From assembly GCF_004297265.1 (NCBI RefSeq), contig NZ_SCUT01000021.1:97952-161951 (forward strand): DNA of 64,000 nucleotides. The letters run 5' to 3'. The notes under the pieces are model-generated. The model ran no database searches. It worked only from the letters and a program-made list of their open reading frames with translations, and was not told where the DNA came from. Shown here in pieces: positions 1 through 8,567 of this stretch (positions are counted from its first letter, which is position 1; every line of letters begins with the position of its first letter). The translations under genes and the position numbers were made by a program. The DNA comes from Reyranella sp. GTDB taxonomy: Bacteria > Pseudomonadota > Alphaproteobacteria > Reyranellales > Reyranellaceae.

Positions 1-460
1 TCATCGAAGCGTGCGAGGGCGCCTCGTGATTGCGCGGCATCTGGATCGCGAGCTGGCCACCCGACGGCAGCAGCTTCACGAGGTCCGGGAACATGTCGAT
101 ATGGCCGTCGAGCCACTGATAGGCCGCGTTGCTGTAGAGAATGCCGGGCGGCGGGCCGGGCTTGAAGTGGGCGAGGTCGCCCTTCTCGAACGTCACGCGC
201 GCATCGGTCGTCTGATTGCGGGCCTTCGCGAGCATCTCCTCCGACGAATCGATGCCGATGACCGGCGCCCCGGGGAAACGCTCGGCAAGAATGCGCGAGA
301 TGTTCCCCGCGCCGCAGCCGAGATCGTAGATCGCATGGCCCGGACGCGCGCCGTTCGCCGGATCGAGCCGCCCCATCAGGTCGAGCGCCGGCCGCGTGCG
401 ATGGTCGGCGAACTTCAGGTAGAGATTGGCATCCCACACCGTGGACTTCTGTTCGCTCAC
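1..460 (-). CDS. tam: trans-aconitate 2-methyltransferase-like SAM methyltransferase (partial, C-terminus outside window)
   Basis: A class I SAM-dependent methyltransferase resembling Tam, which methylates trans-aconitate, a by-product that inhibits aconitase, in the cytoplasm. I start it at a GTG at 460, giving an N-terminus MSEQKSTVWDANLYLKF, typical of the Tam family, followed by the SAM-binding motif I DLGCGAGN and the acidic motif GIDSSEEML. About 153 codons are present; the 3' end lies beyond base 1. The start codon is one base after the stop of the upstream AhpD-like gene (462-860), so the two are probably co-transcribed and translationally coupled. The substrate is inferred from family resemblance only. 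Confidence 0.8.
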   Translation of the reverse strand, partial: MSEQKSTVWDANLYLKFADHRTRPALDLMGRLDPANGARPGHAIYDLGCGAGNISRILAERFPGAPVIGIDSSEEMLAKARNQTTDARVTFEKGDLAHFKPGPPPGILYSNAAYQWLDGHIDMFPDLVKLLPSGGQLAIQMPRNHEAPSHASM

Positions 461-461
461 G

Positions 462-860
462 TCACTTCTCCTCGAACGCCTCGTCGATCGGCACGCAATA
501 GGCCGTCGCGATCTTGTTGCCTTTCTGCGCGGCCAGCACGACCGCCATGAACTCCCCGAACATCTCCTCGGTCATGCCCTTCTGGCGCGCCATGTAGCCA
601 TGAGAGTTGATGCAGTAGTCGCACTGGTTGGCGACGGAGACCGCGAGATAGATCAGCTCCTTGGTGAGTCCGTCGAGCGTGCCCGGCGCCATCACCGCCT
701 TCATCTCGGCGGCGAAGCGCTCCATCGTGTCGGGGTGGCGGGCCAGCGCCTTCCAGACATTGTTGATCTTCGCGGGATCGCTGCCGCGCGCCTTTGCGAT
801 TCCCTCGACGACCGCCTTGGCCCGCGGGTTCATGTCCTCGTACTCGGTCAGCTTGGCCAT
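462..860 (-). CDS. carboxymuconolactone decarboxylase / AhpD-like family protein
   Basis: A 132-residue, all-helical AhpD/CMD-fold protein. The redox signature is visible: Glu69 followed by Cys80-x-x-Cys83 and His87 (NQCDYCINSH), the pattern of peroxidase-partner alkylhydroperoxidase D-like proteins rather than of true carboxymuconolactone decarboxylases, which lack the CxxC. A disulfide-based reductase or peroxidase role in the cytoplasm is therefore inferred. An upstream in-frame extension to 908 exists, but the ATG at 860 gives the family-typical start. It is the first gene of a two-gene unit with the methyltransferase downstream; a terminator-like hairpin (885-905) separates it from phaB. 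Confidence 0.85.
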   Translation of the reverse strand: MAKLTEYEDMNPRAKAVVEGIAKARGSDPAKINNVWKALARHPDTMERFAAEMKAVMAPGTLDGLTKELIYLAVSVANQCDYCINSHGYMARQKGMTEEMFGEFMAVVLAAQKGNKIATAYCVPIDEAFEEK

Positions 861-880
861 GCGTGATTGCTCCAGGAATG

Positions 881-905
881 AAAAGGGCCGGCGGTGTGCC
901 GGCCC
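881..905 (-). terminator. rho-independent terminator of phaB
   Basis: Read on the minus strand, an 8-bp perfect stem (GGGCCGGC paired with GCCGGCCC, 5-base loop, 885-905) is followed directly by four T residues (881-884). It lies about 55 bases past the phaB stop. A second small hairpin (TTGGCG/CGCCAA, 910-927) precedes it. Confidence 0.7.
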
Positions 906-959
906 CATCTTGGCGTTTTCGCGCCAATTGTCAGTATCAAGCTGGCGCCAGGTTCGGCC

Positions 960-1685
960 TCAGTACATATGCTGTCCGCCGTTGATCGACAGCGTCGAAC
1001 CGGTGATGAAACCGGCATCGTCGGCGACCAGGAACATCACGCCGCGGCCGATCTCCTCGGCCTTGCCGAGGCGGCCGACAGGGATCTTGGCCACGATCTT
1101 CTCCAGCACGTTGGCCGGCACCGCCGACACCATGTCGGTGTCGGTATAGCCCGGCGCGATGGCATTCACGGTGATGCCCTTCGGCGCGCCTTCCTGGGCC
1201 AGCGCCTTGGTGAAGCCGTGGATGCCCGACTTGGCGGCGGCATAGTTCACCTGCCCGTACTGGCCGCCCTGGCCGTTGATCGAGCCGATGTTGACGATGC
1301 GGCCGAAGCCGCGCGCATTCATGCCGTCCCACACTGCCTTGCTCATGTTGAAGCAGGAGCCGAGGTTGGTGTCGATGACCGCTTCCCACATGTCGCGCGT
1401 CAGGCGGCGCATCGTGGAATCGCGGGTGATGCCGGCATTGTTCACCAGGACCTCGACCGGCCCGAGATCCTTCTCGATCTGGGCGACGGCCTTCTGGCAG
1501 GCGTCGAAGTCGCAGACGTCGAACTTGTAGACGCCGATGCCGGTCTCGGCCTTGAACTTCTGCGCCGCCTCGTCGTTTCCGGCGTAGGTCGCGGCAACCT
1601 TGTATCCCTTGTCCTTCAACATCCGGGAGATGGCACCGCCGATGCCACGTGTTCCGCCCGTCACGACTGCTACCCGTCCGGCCAT
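960..1685 (-). CDS. phaB: acetoacetyl-CoA reductase (PHB biosynthesis)
   Basis: NADPH-dependent acetoacetyl-CoA reductase that makes (R)-3-hydroxybutyryl-CoA for polyhydroxybutyrate synthesis. The 241-residue protein is a classical short-chain dehydrogenase: nucleotide-binding TGGTRGIGG at residues 9-17, NNAG near 87, catalytic Ser in NIGSINGQ, then YAAAKSG, and the C-terminal SINGGQHMY ending typical of PhaB. A strong ribosome site (GGGAGG) precedes the ATG at 1685. It is not directly adjacent to phaA or phaC: the MFS and lipoprotein genes on the other strand separate them. FabG is the main alternative, but the sequence and neighbourhood fit PhaB better. Confidence 0.92.
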   Translation of the reverse strand: MAGRVAVVTGGTRGIGGAISRMLKDKGYKVAATYAGNDEAAQKFKAETGIGVYKFDVCDFDACQKAVAQIEKDLGPVEVLVNNAGITRDSTMRRLTRDMWEAVIDTNLGSCFNMSKAVWDGMNARGFGRIVNIGSINGQGGQYGQVNYAAAKSGIHGFTKALAQEGAPKGITVNAIAPGYTDTDMVSAVPANVLEKIVAKIPVGRLGKAEEIGRGVMFLVADDAGFITGSTLSINGGQHMY

Positions 1686-1832
1686 TTTTTTCCTCCCTCG
1701 AGATGACGCCTCTGCAGTCTAGCCGGTTATCCCCCGTCGCGGGCAAGCGTCAGATTGCCGTCACCGGCCGGTTCGAATTGAGCGACGCCGCCGGATAGAG
1801 GGCGACGGCGGCACGGCTCTAGAAGCGGCGCC

Positions 1833-3053
1833 ATGAAACCCTTCACCGCCCTGCTCGGCGCCGCCGCCGGGACCCATGCCGCCGACCAGATGGCGCTCGC
1901 CACCCTGCCCCTGACCGCGACCCTCGTCCTGGGCGCCGGCCCGGACCTGCTCGGCCTGCTCGTCGCCGCGCAGAGTGCGGCCTGGCTGTTGGTTTCCCTG
2001 CCCGCCGGCACCTGGATCGATCGCATGCCGCGCCGCCGCATGCTGATCGTCGCGCTGGCGCTCGGCCTCACCGCCTCCATCGCCGCTGTTGCGGCGGCCG
2101 CCACCGGCCAGGTGTTCCTGCTGGGACTCGCCGCCATCGCCGGCGCCTCGGGCACCGTCGTCTATGTGCTGACGTCGGTGTCGCTGCTGCCGAGCCTGGT
2201 AGCCGCGAACGACCTGCCCCGTTCCAACGCGCGCCTCGAGCTGGCGCGCGCCGTAGTGAGCCTTGCCGCGCCATTCGTGGCCGGCTTGCTGGCGCAACAC
2301 CTGTCGCCGACCTGGGGTTATGCGCTGGCCGCCCTCGGCGCGGCCCTGGCGCTGGTCTGCGTGCTGGCGCTGCCGAAGGGGACGGCGCCGACATTCGCGG
2401 CCGGCCGCCCGACCTTCGCCAGTGCCATCCGGATCGGCGCCGTCTTCGTCGTCCGCAACGAGCTGCTGCGCGGCATCAGCCTCTGCGCGATCTTCTGGAA
2501 CTTCGCCTTCTTCGCCCTGCTTGCCATCTGGGCGCCCCTGGCCCTGGGACCGCTGGGCCTCGACCCGGCGCATATGGGCCTCGCCCAATCGACCTACGGC
2601 GCCGGGCTGATCCTCGGCGCGCTGGCAGCGCCGGTCAGCGCCCGCCGGCTGCCGCCGCTCGCGACCCTGATCTTCGGGCCGGCCGTATCGATCGTCGCCG
2701 CCATCCTCTTCCTGGCAACTCCTTCGGGCAGCGGCTTCGTCCTCGCGGCCGCCGGCTACTTCCTGGTGGGCTTCGGCCCGATGCTGTGGGCGATCTGCCA
2801 GACGACGGTCCGCCAGCTCGTGACGCCTTCGCCGCTGATGGGCCGGGTCAATGCCACCGTCCAGACGGCGATCTACGGCGTCCGTCCGCTGGGCGCCCTA
2901 GCCGGCGGCTTCGTGGCAGCGCAGGCCGGCCTGCACGCCGCGCTCCTGATGATCGCCCTGGCCTTCGCGCTTTCGACCCTCGTCATCGTTCTGTCACCAC
3001 TGGCCCGGATGCGCGTCCTGCCGCAGCCCGCGGCAAGCGACGCACAGGCTTGA
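1833..3053 (+). CDS. MFS transporter (enterobactin-exporter/drug-efflux type)
   Basis: A 406-residue integral membrane protein with about 12 hydrophobic segments and the MFS loop 2-3 signature (GTWIDRMPRRR, residues 57-67). It resembles EntS/MFS_3-like or DHA-type exporters in length and layout. The substrate cannot be read from sequence. The gene is transcribed alone, divergently from phaB, with 147 bases between them, and is followed by a lipoprotein gene 43 bases downstream that may share its transcript. Confidence 0.8.
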   Translation: MKPFTALLGAAAGTHAADQMALATLPLTATLVLGAGPDLLGLLVAAQSAAWLLVSLPAGTWIDRMPRRRMLIVALALGLTASIAAVAAAATGQVFLLGLAAIAGASGTVVYVLTSVSLLPSLVAANDLPRSNARLELARAVVSLAAPFVAGLLAQHLSPTWGYALAALGAALALVCVLALPKGTAPTFAAGRPTFASAIRIGAVFVVRNELLRGISLCAIFWNFAFFALLAIWAPLALGPLGLDPAHMGLAQSTYGAGLILGALAAPVSARRLPPLATLIFGPAVSIVAAILFLATPSGSGFVLAAAGYFLVGFGPMLWAICQTTVRQLVTPSPLMGRVNATVQTAIYGVRPLGALAGGFVAAQAGLHAALLMIALAFALSTLVIVLSPLARMRVLPQPAASDAQA

Positions 3054-3096
3054 CCCGCAGGCCGGTCCGTCGGACTTTGCCGCCGGAGGTCGTTGC

Positions 3097-3534
3097 ATGA
3101 TGAAGTTTCTGGGCGCCGCGTTGCTGGCGCTTTCCCTGTCCGCCTGCCAGAACTCGCAGTCGCCTTGGTACAAGGCCTATGGCACCACGTCTTTCCCGGT
3201 TGCCAAGGAAGGCATGGCGGCACTCTACATCGTGCGCGACACAGCCCCGCCGGATGCGCCGGGCATCCTCATCTCCATGAGCCGCAATCCCGTCGGCGGA
3301 CTGACGGGGTCGACCTGGATGCGTCTCGACCTGCCGCCCAATCCCTACGACCTGCGTGCCTTCGGCAGCAGCGAGAGCACCGAGGTGGTCGTTACCGTCG
3401 TGGCGGGCGAGACGCGCTTCCTGCTGGCGCAGCCCAAGGGAACCAACGACGCCGAACTCACCTGGCTGTCGCAGGAGGACGGCCGCCGCCTCGTCCGAGC
3501 CGGCACGCAGGTCGGCACCTACTACAATCCCTGA
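3097..3534 (+). CDS. small outer-membrane or periplasmic lipoprotein, DUF2846-like
   Basis: A 145-residue predicted lipoprotein. The N-terminus MMKFLGAALLALSLSACQ is a signal peptide ending in a lipobox (LSAC), with the acylated cysteine at residue 17. The mature part contains GMAALYIVRD and LRAFGSS, a beta-rich layout reminiscent of the DUF2846 family. A GGAGG ribosome site lies 8 bases before the first of two consecutive ATG codons (3097, 3100). Function unknown. It follows the MFS gene and is convergent with phaA. Confidence 0.7.
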   Translation: MMKFLGAALLALSLSACQNSQSPWYKAYGTTSFPVAKEGMAALYIVRDTAPPDAPGILISMSRNPVGGLTGSTWMRLDLPPNPYDLRAFGSSESTEVVVTVVAGETRFLLAQPKGTNDAELTWLSQEDGRRLVRAGTQVGTYYNP

Positions 3535-3535
3535 A

Positions 3536-3570
3536 CGAAAAACGCCCGAAGGATCGCTCCTCCGGGCGTT
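3536..3570 (-). terminator. terminator of phaA
   Basis: Stem AACGCCCG/CGGGCGTT (3541-3570) with an inner GGA/TCC pairing around a TCGC loop. On the minus strand the right-hand arm runs into a T tract, so it fits an intrinsic terminator for phaA. It may also stop transcripts from the lipoprotein side. Confidence 0.75.
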
Positions 3571-3594
3571 CAACTCTGAAGCGTCGACTTGAGA

Positions 3595-4773
3595 TCAGTC
3601 GCGCTGGACGCACATGGCGATGCCCATGCCGCCGCCGATGCACAGGGTGGCGAGACCCTTCTTGGCGTCGCGCTTCTGCATTTCATAGAGCAGCGTCGTC
3701 AGCACGCGCGCGCCCGAGGCGCCGATCGGATGGCCGAGCGCGATCGCGCCGCCGTTGACGTTGAGCTTCCCGGCATCGAGGCCGAGTTCCTTGCCGACGG
3801 CGACCGCCTGGGCGGCGAAGGCCTCGTTGGCCTCGACCAGGTCGAGATCCTTGACCGTCCAGCCGGCCTTCTTCAGCGCGGCCTGCGAGGCGGTGACCGG
3901 ACCGATGCCCATGATCGATGGATCGACACCGGTGGTCGCCCACGAGACGATCTTCGCGAGCGGGGTGATGCCGCGCTTCTTGGCCTCGTCGGCGCTCATC
4001 AGCACCAGCGCCGCAGCGCCGTCGTTGATGCCCGACGCGTTGCCCGCAGTGACAGAGCCGCCTTCCTTGGTGAAGGCCGGACGCAGCTTGCCCAGCGCCT
4101 CGACCGTCGTGCCGTGACGCGGGAACTCGTCGGTATCGACGACGACGTCGCCCTTGCGGGTCTTGATCGTCACCGGAACGATCTCGTCCTTGAAGCGACC
4201 GGACTTCTGCGCCGCCTCGGCCTTGTTCTGCGACGAGGCCGCGAAGGCATCCTGCTCGGCGCGGGTGATCTGGTACTTCTGCGCCACGTTCTCGGCGGTG
4301 TTGCCCATGTGATAGCCGTGGAACGCATCCCACAGGCCGTCCTTCAGCATGGTGTCGACCATCTTGAGCTCGCCCATCTTGGTGCCGTCGCGCAGATGCG
4401 CGGCATGCGGCGCCTGGCTCATGCTCTCCTGGCCGCCGACCACCATGATGCTGGCATCGCCATTGCGGATCGCCTGCCAGCCGAAGGCAACGGCGCGCAG
4501 GCCGGAGCCGCAGAGCTGATTGATGCCGAGCGCGGTCTTCTCGACCGGGATGCCCGAGTTGACGGCCGCCTGGCGCGCCGGGTTCTGGCCCTGACCGCCG
4601 GTCAGGATCTGGCCCATGATGACTTCGTCGACTTCCTCGGGCTTCACCTTGGCACGCTCGAGCGCACCCTTGATGGCGACCTTGCCGAGATCGTGTGCCG
4701 GCACGGCGCCGAATGCGCCGTTGAACGAGCCGATTGGCGTGCGCGCTGCGCTCGCGATAACGATGTCCGTCAT
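3595..4773 (-). CDS. phaA: acetyl-CoA acetyltransferase (beta-ketothiolase)
   Basis: Biosynthetic thiolase condensing two acetyl-CoA to acetoacetyl-CoA, the first step of PHB synthesis. The 392-residue length is standard. The catalytic residues are in place: Cys88 in NQLCGSG, His348 in GHPIGASG, and Cys378 in CIGGGMG. A typical start ([17 protein letters not shown]) is used. Together with phaB (960-1685), phaC (6943-8217) and phaR (8568-9227) it forms a dispersed pha locus. A good intrinsic terminator follows the stop codon. Confidence 0.95.
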   Translation of the reverse strand: MTDIVIASAARTPIGSFNGAFGAVPAHDLGKVAIKGALERAKVKPEEVDEVIMGQILTGGQGQNPARQAAVNSGIPVEKTALGINQLCGSGLRAVAFGWQAIRNGDASIMVVGGQESMSQAPHAAHLRDGTKMGELKMVDTMLKDGLWDAFHGYHMGNTAENVAQKYQITRAEQDAFAASSQNKAEAAQKSGRFKDEIVPVTIKTRKGDVVVDTDEFPRHGTTVEALGKLRPAFTKEGGSVTAGNASGINDGAAALVLMSADEAKKRGITPLAKIVSWATTGVDPSIMGIGPVTASQAALKKAGWTVKDLDLVEANEAFAAQAVAVGKELGLDAGKLNVNGGAIALGHPIGASGARVLTTLLYEMQKRDAKKGLATLCIGGGMGIAMCVQRD

Positions 4774-4807
4774 GAAATCCTCCTTGGCAGGCCGCCCTTG
4801 CCGATAT

Positions 4808-5992
4808 TTATAGGCCTGCCGCGCGGCGGGGCAAGGACCGCCGCGCCTCCGGGACCAACGCCTTCATTCCGAACAGCGGCCTGATCCAGCGCCACGGGCG
4901 CACCAGACCTGCGTAAATCAACCATGTTCCGGCGAAAGTCGCCACGACCGCCGCGACGAAGCCCAGGAGAGGCGGCGCGCCGATCTGCAGCAGTCCCCAG
5001 ACGGCGATCACCGTTACAGTCTGATGAATGAGGTAGAAGGGATAGACCGCCTCCGTCGCTTCCGAGAGGAAGGCCGGCCGCCGGACAAGATACCGGCGCG
5101 CGAACCCGATGATGGCGAACAACCACGCCATGACGTTGACCGCCGACAGGAGCGCGAAGACCGGCCGGGCCTCGGGCGGGATGGTCGGCCGGACGGTGCC
5201 CGCGAAGAAGCCGACATAGAGGATCGCATAGGCGATGAGTCCGACGGCCAGCGACAGGAGACGCTGGCGCTGCAATGCCTCCAACAGGTCGGGGGATCCA
5301 AAGATGAAGGCGCCGTAAAGCAGCAGCGCGCCGTAGGAGACGAGCCCGTGCCAGTCGCCGATCAGCCCGTTGATGTTCCAGGAGATCGGCGCGAGCCAGA
5401 GGGTCGAGGCGGCGAGAGGCAGGACCATCAGCCACTGCAGACCGAAGCGGGCGGCGGATCGGCCGGCCGTGCCGACGGCCGCCTGTCCCGCCGCCGACCG
5501 CGCCCACAGGAAGACCGGCAGCAGCACCAGGGTCAGCACGAGGACGTAGGCTACGAACCAGAGGTGGTGCCAGCTCAGGTTGCCCTTCGGGTAGACCCCG
5601 TCGAAGGCGTGCGGCAGCCATTGCAGGAACGAGCCGGTGAACTGCCCGCTGTAGAGCCGTTCCAGATAGACCTGCGGCGGCACGATCACGGCCATGCCGA
5701 AGGCCAGCGGCAGCAGCAGACGCTTCAGCCGGTCGCGGACGAAGGCTCCCGGTGTGCGGTTGCCCAGCGCCAGCATGACGGCCGCACCCGAGACCACGAA
5801 GATCAGCGGCATGCGCCAGCGGTTCAGGAAGCGCATGGCCTCGCGCAGCCCTTCGAGACTGTCCGGGCTGGTGACGTGCCAGGTCCAGCCCGACCAGGCC
5901 ATCCCGGCGTGATAGAAAATCAGCAGGCCGAAGGCGAGGACCCGGAGCCAGTCGAGATCGGCACGACGGGTGGCAAAGGCGGCAGGTTGCAT
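4808..5992 (-). CDS. acyltransferase 3 family membrane protein (MdoC/OpgC-like)
   Basis: A 394-residue polytopic membrane protein with about ten hydrophobic helices. The N-terminal segment [25 protein letters not shown] with an early Arg-x-x-x-Asp and a YHAG histidine is the hallmark of acyltransferase 3 enzymes, which transfer acyl groups (acetyl, succinyl) onto periplasmic glucans or surface polysaccharides. It looks closest to the MdoC/OpgC-like branch. The acceptor cannot be determined here. It lies 34 bases upstream of phaA on the same strand, so its transcript may read into phaA. Confidence 0.8.
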   Translation of the reverse strand: MQPAAFATRRADLDWLRVLAFGLLIFYHAGMAWSGWTWHVTSPDSLEGLREAMRFLNRWRMPLIFVVSGAAVMLALGNRTPGAFVRDRLKRLLLPLAFGMAVIVPPQVYLERLYSGQFTGSFLQWLPHAFDGVYPKGNLSWHHLWFVAYVLVLTLVLLPVFLWARSAAGQAAVGTAGRSAARFGLQWLMVLPLAASTLWLAPISWNINGLIGDWHGLVSYGALLLYGAFIFGSPDLLEALQRQRLLSLAVGLIAYAILYVGFFAGTVRPTIPPEARPVFALLSAVNVMAWLFAIIGFARRYLVRRPAFLSEATEAVYPFYLIHQTVTVIAVWGLLQIGAPPLLGFVAAVVATFAGTWLIYAGLVRPWRWIRPLFGMKALVPEARRSLPRRAAGL

Positions 5993-6110
5993 CGCGAGGC
6001 TCCCAAGGGGGCGGTTGCCACGACCTACTCTTCAACCCCGTGATTCGGTGTCGTTTTGTGACGACCGGCGCGTCCAATGGGACGACCGGCGAGAGTCGCG
6101 GGACGTTCGG

Positions 6111-6959
6111 TCAGGCCCTGACCGGCGCCAGCGCCTCGAAGCGCTGGCGATAGCGCCGGCTCAGGTTCACCTCGGCCCCGCTCTGAAGGCGGATACGCCA
6201 GTCGCCGCTCACCCACGGCGTCACCTCGACGACCCGGGCGATGTTGACCAGATGCGATTTGTGCACCCTCACGAACCGTTTCGGATCGAGCTCGCCTTCC
6301 AGCTTCGTGAGCGAGGAGCGGATTTCGAAGGTCTCGTCGCCGACATGCAGCACGGCGTAGTTTCCCGAAGCTTCGATCCAGTCGATGTCGGCGACCTCGA
6401 CCATGATCTCCCGGCCCTTGCGGCGGACGGCAAAACGCTCGGGCCGCGGTCCCGCCGGCGGCCGCTCGGGCTCGGCGACGGAGTTCGCGGCGACGGGCAG
6501 AGCCGGTCGCGAAAGGTAATGGCGCAATGCCACCGTACCGGCGCTCAGCAGGGCGTAGGCGATGATGTCCTTGGCGAACTCGTAGAGCAGCCGGTCGAGG
6601 GTGAGCGGAAAGCTGTGCGGCTCCCCCACGATGCCGCCGAACCACAGCAGCCTGAGCGCCGCCATGCCAAATGTATGGGCGATGCTGAACGGCACCACCG
6701 CCGCGACATGGATCGCGAGGTTCCGCGGCCCGCCGGCGATCGGCCAGCGCCGGTGCAGCCAGTAGATCGCAGGCAGCAGGGCCGCGACCACCAGGTGGCT
6801 GGAAACCTGGATCGCCAGGGCGGCGCCGTACGTCATCGGAATGCCGCGCGCTGCCTCGTTCGCCAACTCGACATGGGTATGCGCGAAGACGGAGACCGTC
6901 AGCAATGCCGCCCAGATCGCCGGCACGCGCCTGTCGAAGGACCTAGCCGGTGACGACAC
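6111..6959 (-). CDS. membrane-anchored LytTR-type DNA-binding regulator
   Basis: 282 residues. The N-terminal half (about 10-150) holds four hydrophobic segments; the C-terminal half (about 180-278) is a LytTR DNA-binding domain, with the diagnostic RFVRVHKSHLVNIARV and a basic C-terminus (LSRRYRQRF). Such proteins bind promoter DNA from the membrane without a receiver domain. The GTG start at 6959 overlaps the 3' end of phaC by 17 bases, implying translational coupling to the PHA synthase. Targets are unknown; a role in tuning storage or envelope functions is inference. An alternative downstream start cannot be excluded. Confidence 0.8.
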   Translation of the reverse strand: MSSPARSFDRRVPAIWAALLTVSVFAHTHVELANEAARGIPMTYGAALAIQVSSHLVVAALLPAIYWLHRRWPIAGGPRNLAIHVAAVVPFSIAHTFGMAALRLLWFGGIVGEPHSFPLTLDRLLYEFAKDIIAYALLSAGTVALRHYLSRPALPVAANSVAEPERPPAGPRPERFAVRRKGREIMVEVADIDWIEASGNYAVLHVGDETFEIRSSLTKLEGELDPKRFVRVHKSHLVNIARVVEVTPWVSGDWRIRLQSGAEVNLSRRYRQRFEALAPVRA

Positions 6960-8217
6960 GGGATCGCCGGACGGGAAGAGCGGAGATCCACTCGATCAGC
7001 GGCGTCCAGCAGAGCTCGCGGGCGCGGCTGCTCACCACCATGCCGATATGGCCGAGCGGCAGGTCGATCCGCCTGGTATTCTTCAGGCCCTTCTTCGGGT
7101 CCGCGAGCGCGGCGGCCGACAGCGGCGGCACGATGCGGTCGCCCGAGGGGATCATGACCAACGACGGCACCTTGATCTTCGCGGGCACGACCCGACGCCC
7201 GCCGATGACCCATTTGTTAGTGCCCGGCGTGTTGTTGCCGTACCAGTCTATGAGGCATTCGCGCGCCATCGGCCCGGCGAGCGGCGCACCGCCATTCAGC
7301 CAGTCCTCGAGCAGGACGAATTCCTTCGCATGTTCGCCCTTCGGATCCATGCCGATGAAGCGGCCGAACTTCTTCACCGCGAGCCAGGGATCGAGCGACC
7401 AGAACAGGGTCTGCAGGATATCGACCGGCAGCTCGCCCACCTTGTCGGCGACCTCGGCGAGCAACGGCCCCGTCGACAGCAGGAAAGCGTGGCCGGTGCG
7501 GTCGGCATGGAAATCCCAGGGTGCCGCCATCAGCGCGAGGCCCGCGACGCGACGCGGCCTGCGCGCCGCCAGGGCTACGGCGAGCGTGCCGCCCATGCAG
7601 TAGCCGAGGACCGCCGGCGCCCGGCGCGCGCGCTTCGCGACGAACGCGAGCGCCCGTTCGAGGCGTGCCACATAGGCGGTCGTGTCGAAACCGCGCTCCT
7701 CCGCATTGGGCGCGCCCCAATCGACGAGATAGGGCCGCAGCCCCGCCGCCGCCATGGCGCGCAACAGGCTCTTCTCTTCCGTGAGATCGAGCACTTCCCA
7801 GCGGTTGATCAGCGACGGCACGACAAAAACCGCGCGCGTACCGCGCTTGCGCGCCGCACGATTCGTGGCGCCGTAGTCCAGCAGCCGCGTATTGCCTTCG
7901 CGCCAGACGGAAGGCGGATCGATCAGGGTGCGCTGGACGTCATTGCGCTGATAGGCCAGCACGCCGTCCGCCAGCCGGCCCTGGCGCCGGCGGATCTCGC
8001 GCTGCAATGCTTGTTCGAACTGGCCGGCGCCGGCTCTGGCCTCGAGTGAGGCGATCTCGGGCAGCAGGGCCGCGAGCGATTCAGGAGCTTCGGCTGCGGG
8101 ATTCGAGTTCGGCGAGCCTTGCTTCAAGAGCCTCCACGCGCTTTCGGAGCTCGCCCACGTCATCAGCGCCGTTCCCAGATGGAGCGGCAGCGGACGGGGA
8201 CCTAGACGTACCTGCAT
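6943..8217 (-). CDS. phaC: poly(3-hydroxyalkanoate) synthase, compact form
   Basis: Polymerises (R)-3-hydroxyacyl-CoA on the surface of PHA granules. The catalytic triad of PHA synthases is readable: Cys207 in the lipase-like box GYCMGG, Asp360 in PSGDRIVPP and His390 in LPLGHIGM. At 424 residues it is much shorter than class I enzymes (about 590) and somewhat longer than class III PhaC (about 355). I chose the ATG at 8217 because AAGGAG sits 6 bases upstream; in-frame codons reach 8262 but lack a ribosome site. The first 137 bases overlap the preceding small coiled-coil gene in another frame, and the 3' end overlaps the LytTR gene. Confidence 0.88.
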   Translation of the reverse strand: MQVRLGPRPLPLHLGTALMTWASSESAWRLLKQGSPNSNPAAEAPESLAALLPEIASLEARAGAGQFEQALQREIRRRQGRLADGVLAYQRNDVQRTLIDPPSVWREGNTRLLDYGATNRAARKRGTRAVFVVPSLINRWEVLDLTEEKSLLRAMAAAGLRPYLVDWGAPNAEERGFDTTAYVARLERALAFVAKRARRAPAVLGYCMGGTLAVALAARRPRRVAGLALMAAPWDFHADRTGHAFLLSTGPLLAEVADKVGELPVDILQTLFWSLDPWLAVKKFGRFIGMDPKGEHAKEFVLLEDWLNGGAPLAGPMARECLIDWYGNNTPGTNKWVIGGRRVVPAKIKVPSLVMIPSGDRIVPPLSAAALADPKKGLKNTRRIDLPLGHIGMVVSSRARELCWTPLIEWISALPVRRSRVVTG

Positions 8218-8425
8218 GGGACGCTCCTTGGGCAACCTGCAATGCCGAGGCGACCTGGGCATTCGCGGCCGCGAACAGGCGGGCGATCTGCTCAGTCACC
8301 GCCTGATCCGAGGCGAGCCCGGACAGCTGGGCCTGCCACAGATCGAGGTAGCGCCGGGCCAGCCTGTCGAATTCGGCGCTGGAATCGATTGTACCGGCCG
8401 TGTTGTCGTCGTTTCCGGAGACCAT
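8081..8425 (-). CDS. small helical/coiled-coil protein overlapping phaC (possible PhaE-like subunit or phasin)
   Basis: About 114 residues if started at the ATG at 8425 (other in-frame ATGs at 8443 and 8497 are possible; none has a convincing ribosome site). Residues about 17-60 (EFDRLARRYLDLWQAQLSG onward) look like an amphipathic helix; a Ser/Ala/Gly/Pro-rich linker follows; the C-terminus (DDVGELRKRVEALEARLAEL) is a heptad-type coiled coil. Class III synthases need PhaE, whose C-terminus is also a short charged helix, and phasins share this composition. Position directly upstream of and overlapping phaC by 137 bases supports a PHA-linked role; this is inference, not homology. Confidence 0.6.
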   Translation of the reverse strand: MVSGNDDNTAGTIDSSAEFDRLARRYLDLWQAQLSGLASDQAVTEQIARLFAAANAQVASALQVAQGASHAGTSRSPSAAAPSGNGADDVGELRKRVEALEARLAELESRSRSS

Positions 8426-8567
8426 GTCCGCACTATAACGCATAGCCGCGCCAACGCTGCCTCCATCGCGGAAGGTTGCCTTGTCGCATTGCGGCATCGG
8501 CGCTAAGGTGGCCGCCCCTGAGTAAACGAGCGTTCACGGCGCGCGGGAGCTAAAGGAGCGAAGCGCA
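8426..8567 (+). promoter_or_regulatory. divergent phaR / phaE-like-phaC control region
   Basis: This 142-base divergent gap must hold promoters for both directions. It contains a TGC-rich stretch around 8474-8496 (TTGCC, TCGCATTGCGGCA) that recalls the TGC-repeat sites bound by PhaR in Paracoccus; direct autoregulation by PhaR is plausible but unproven. The ribosome site of phaR (AAAGGAG) is at about 8551-8557. Confidence 0.35.

Noticed and set aside
3589..4884. A 431-codon plus-strand open frame opposite phaA
   Set aside because: It lies entirely opposite phaA and reads as Arg/Gly/Asp-rich sequence typical of the antisense of high-GC coding DNA. phaA has full catalytic motifs, so the plus-strand frame is a shadow.
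6943..8262. A longer PhaC starting at 8262
   Set aside because: The extra 15 residues have no ribosome site, while AAGGAG sits before the ATG at 8217.
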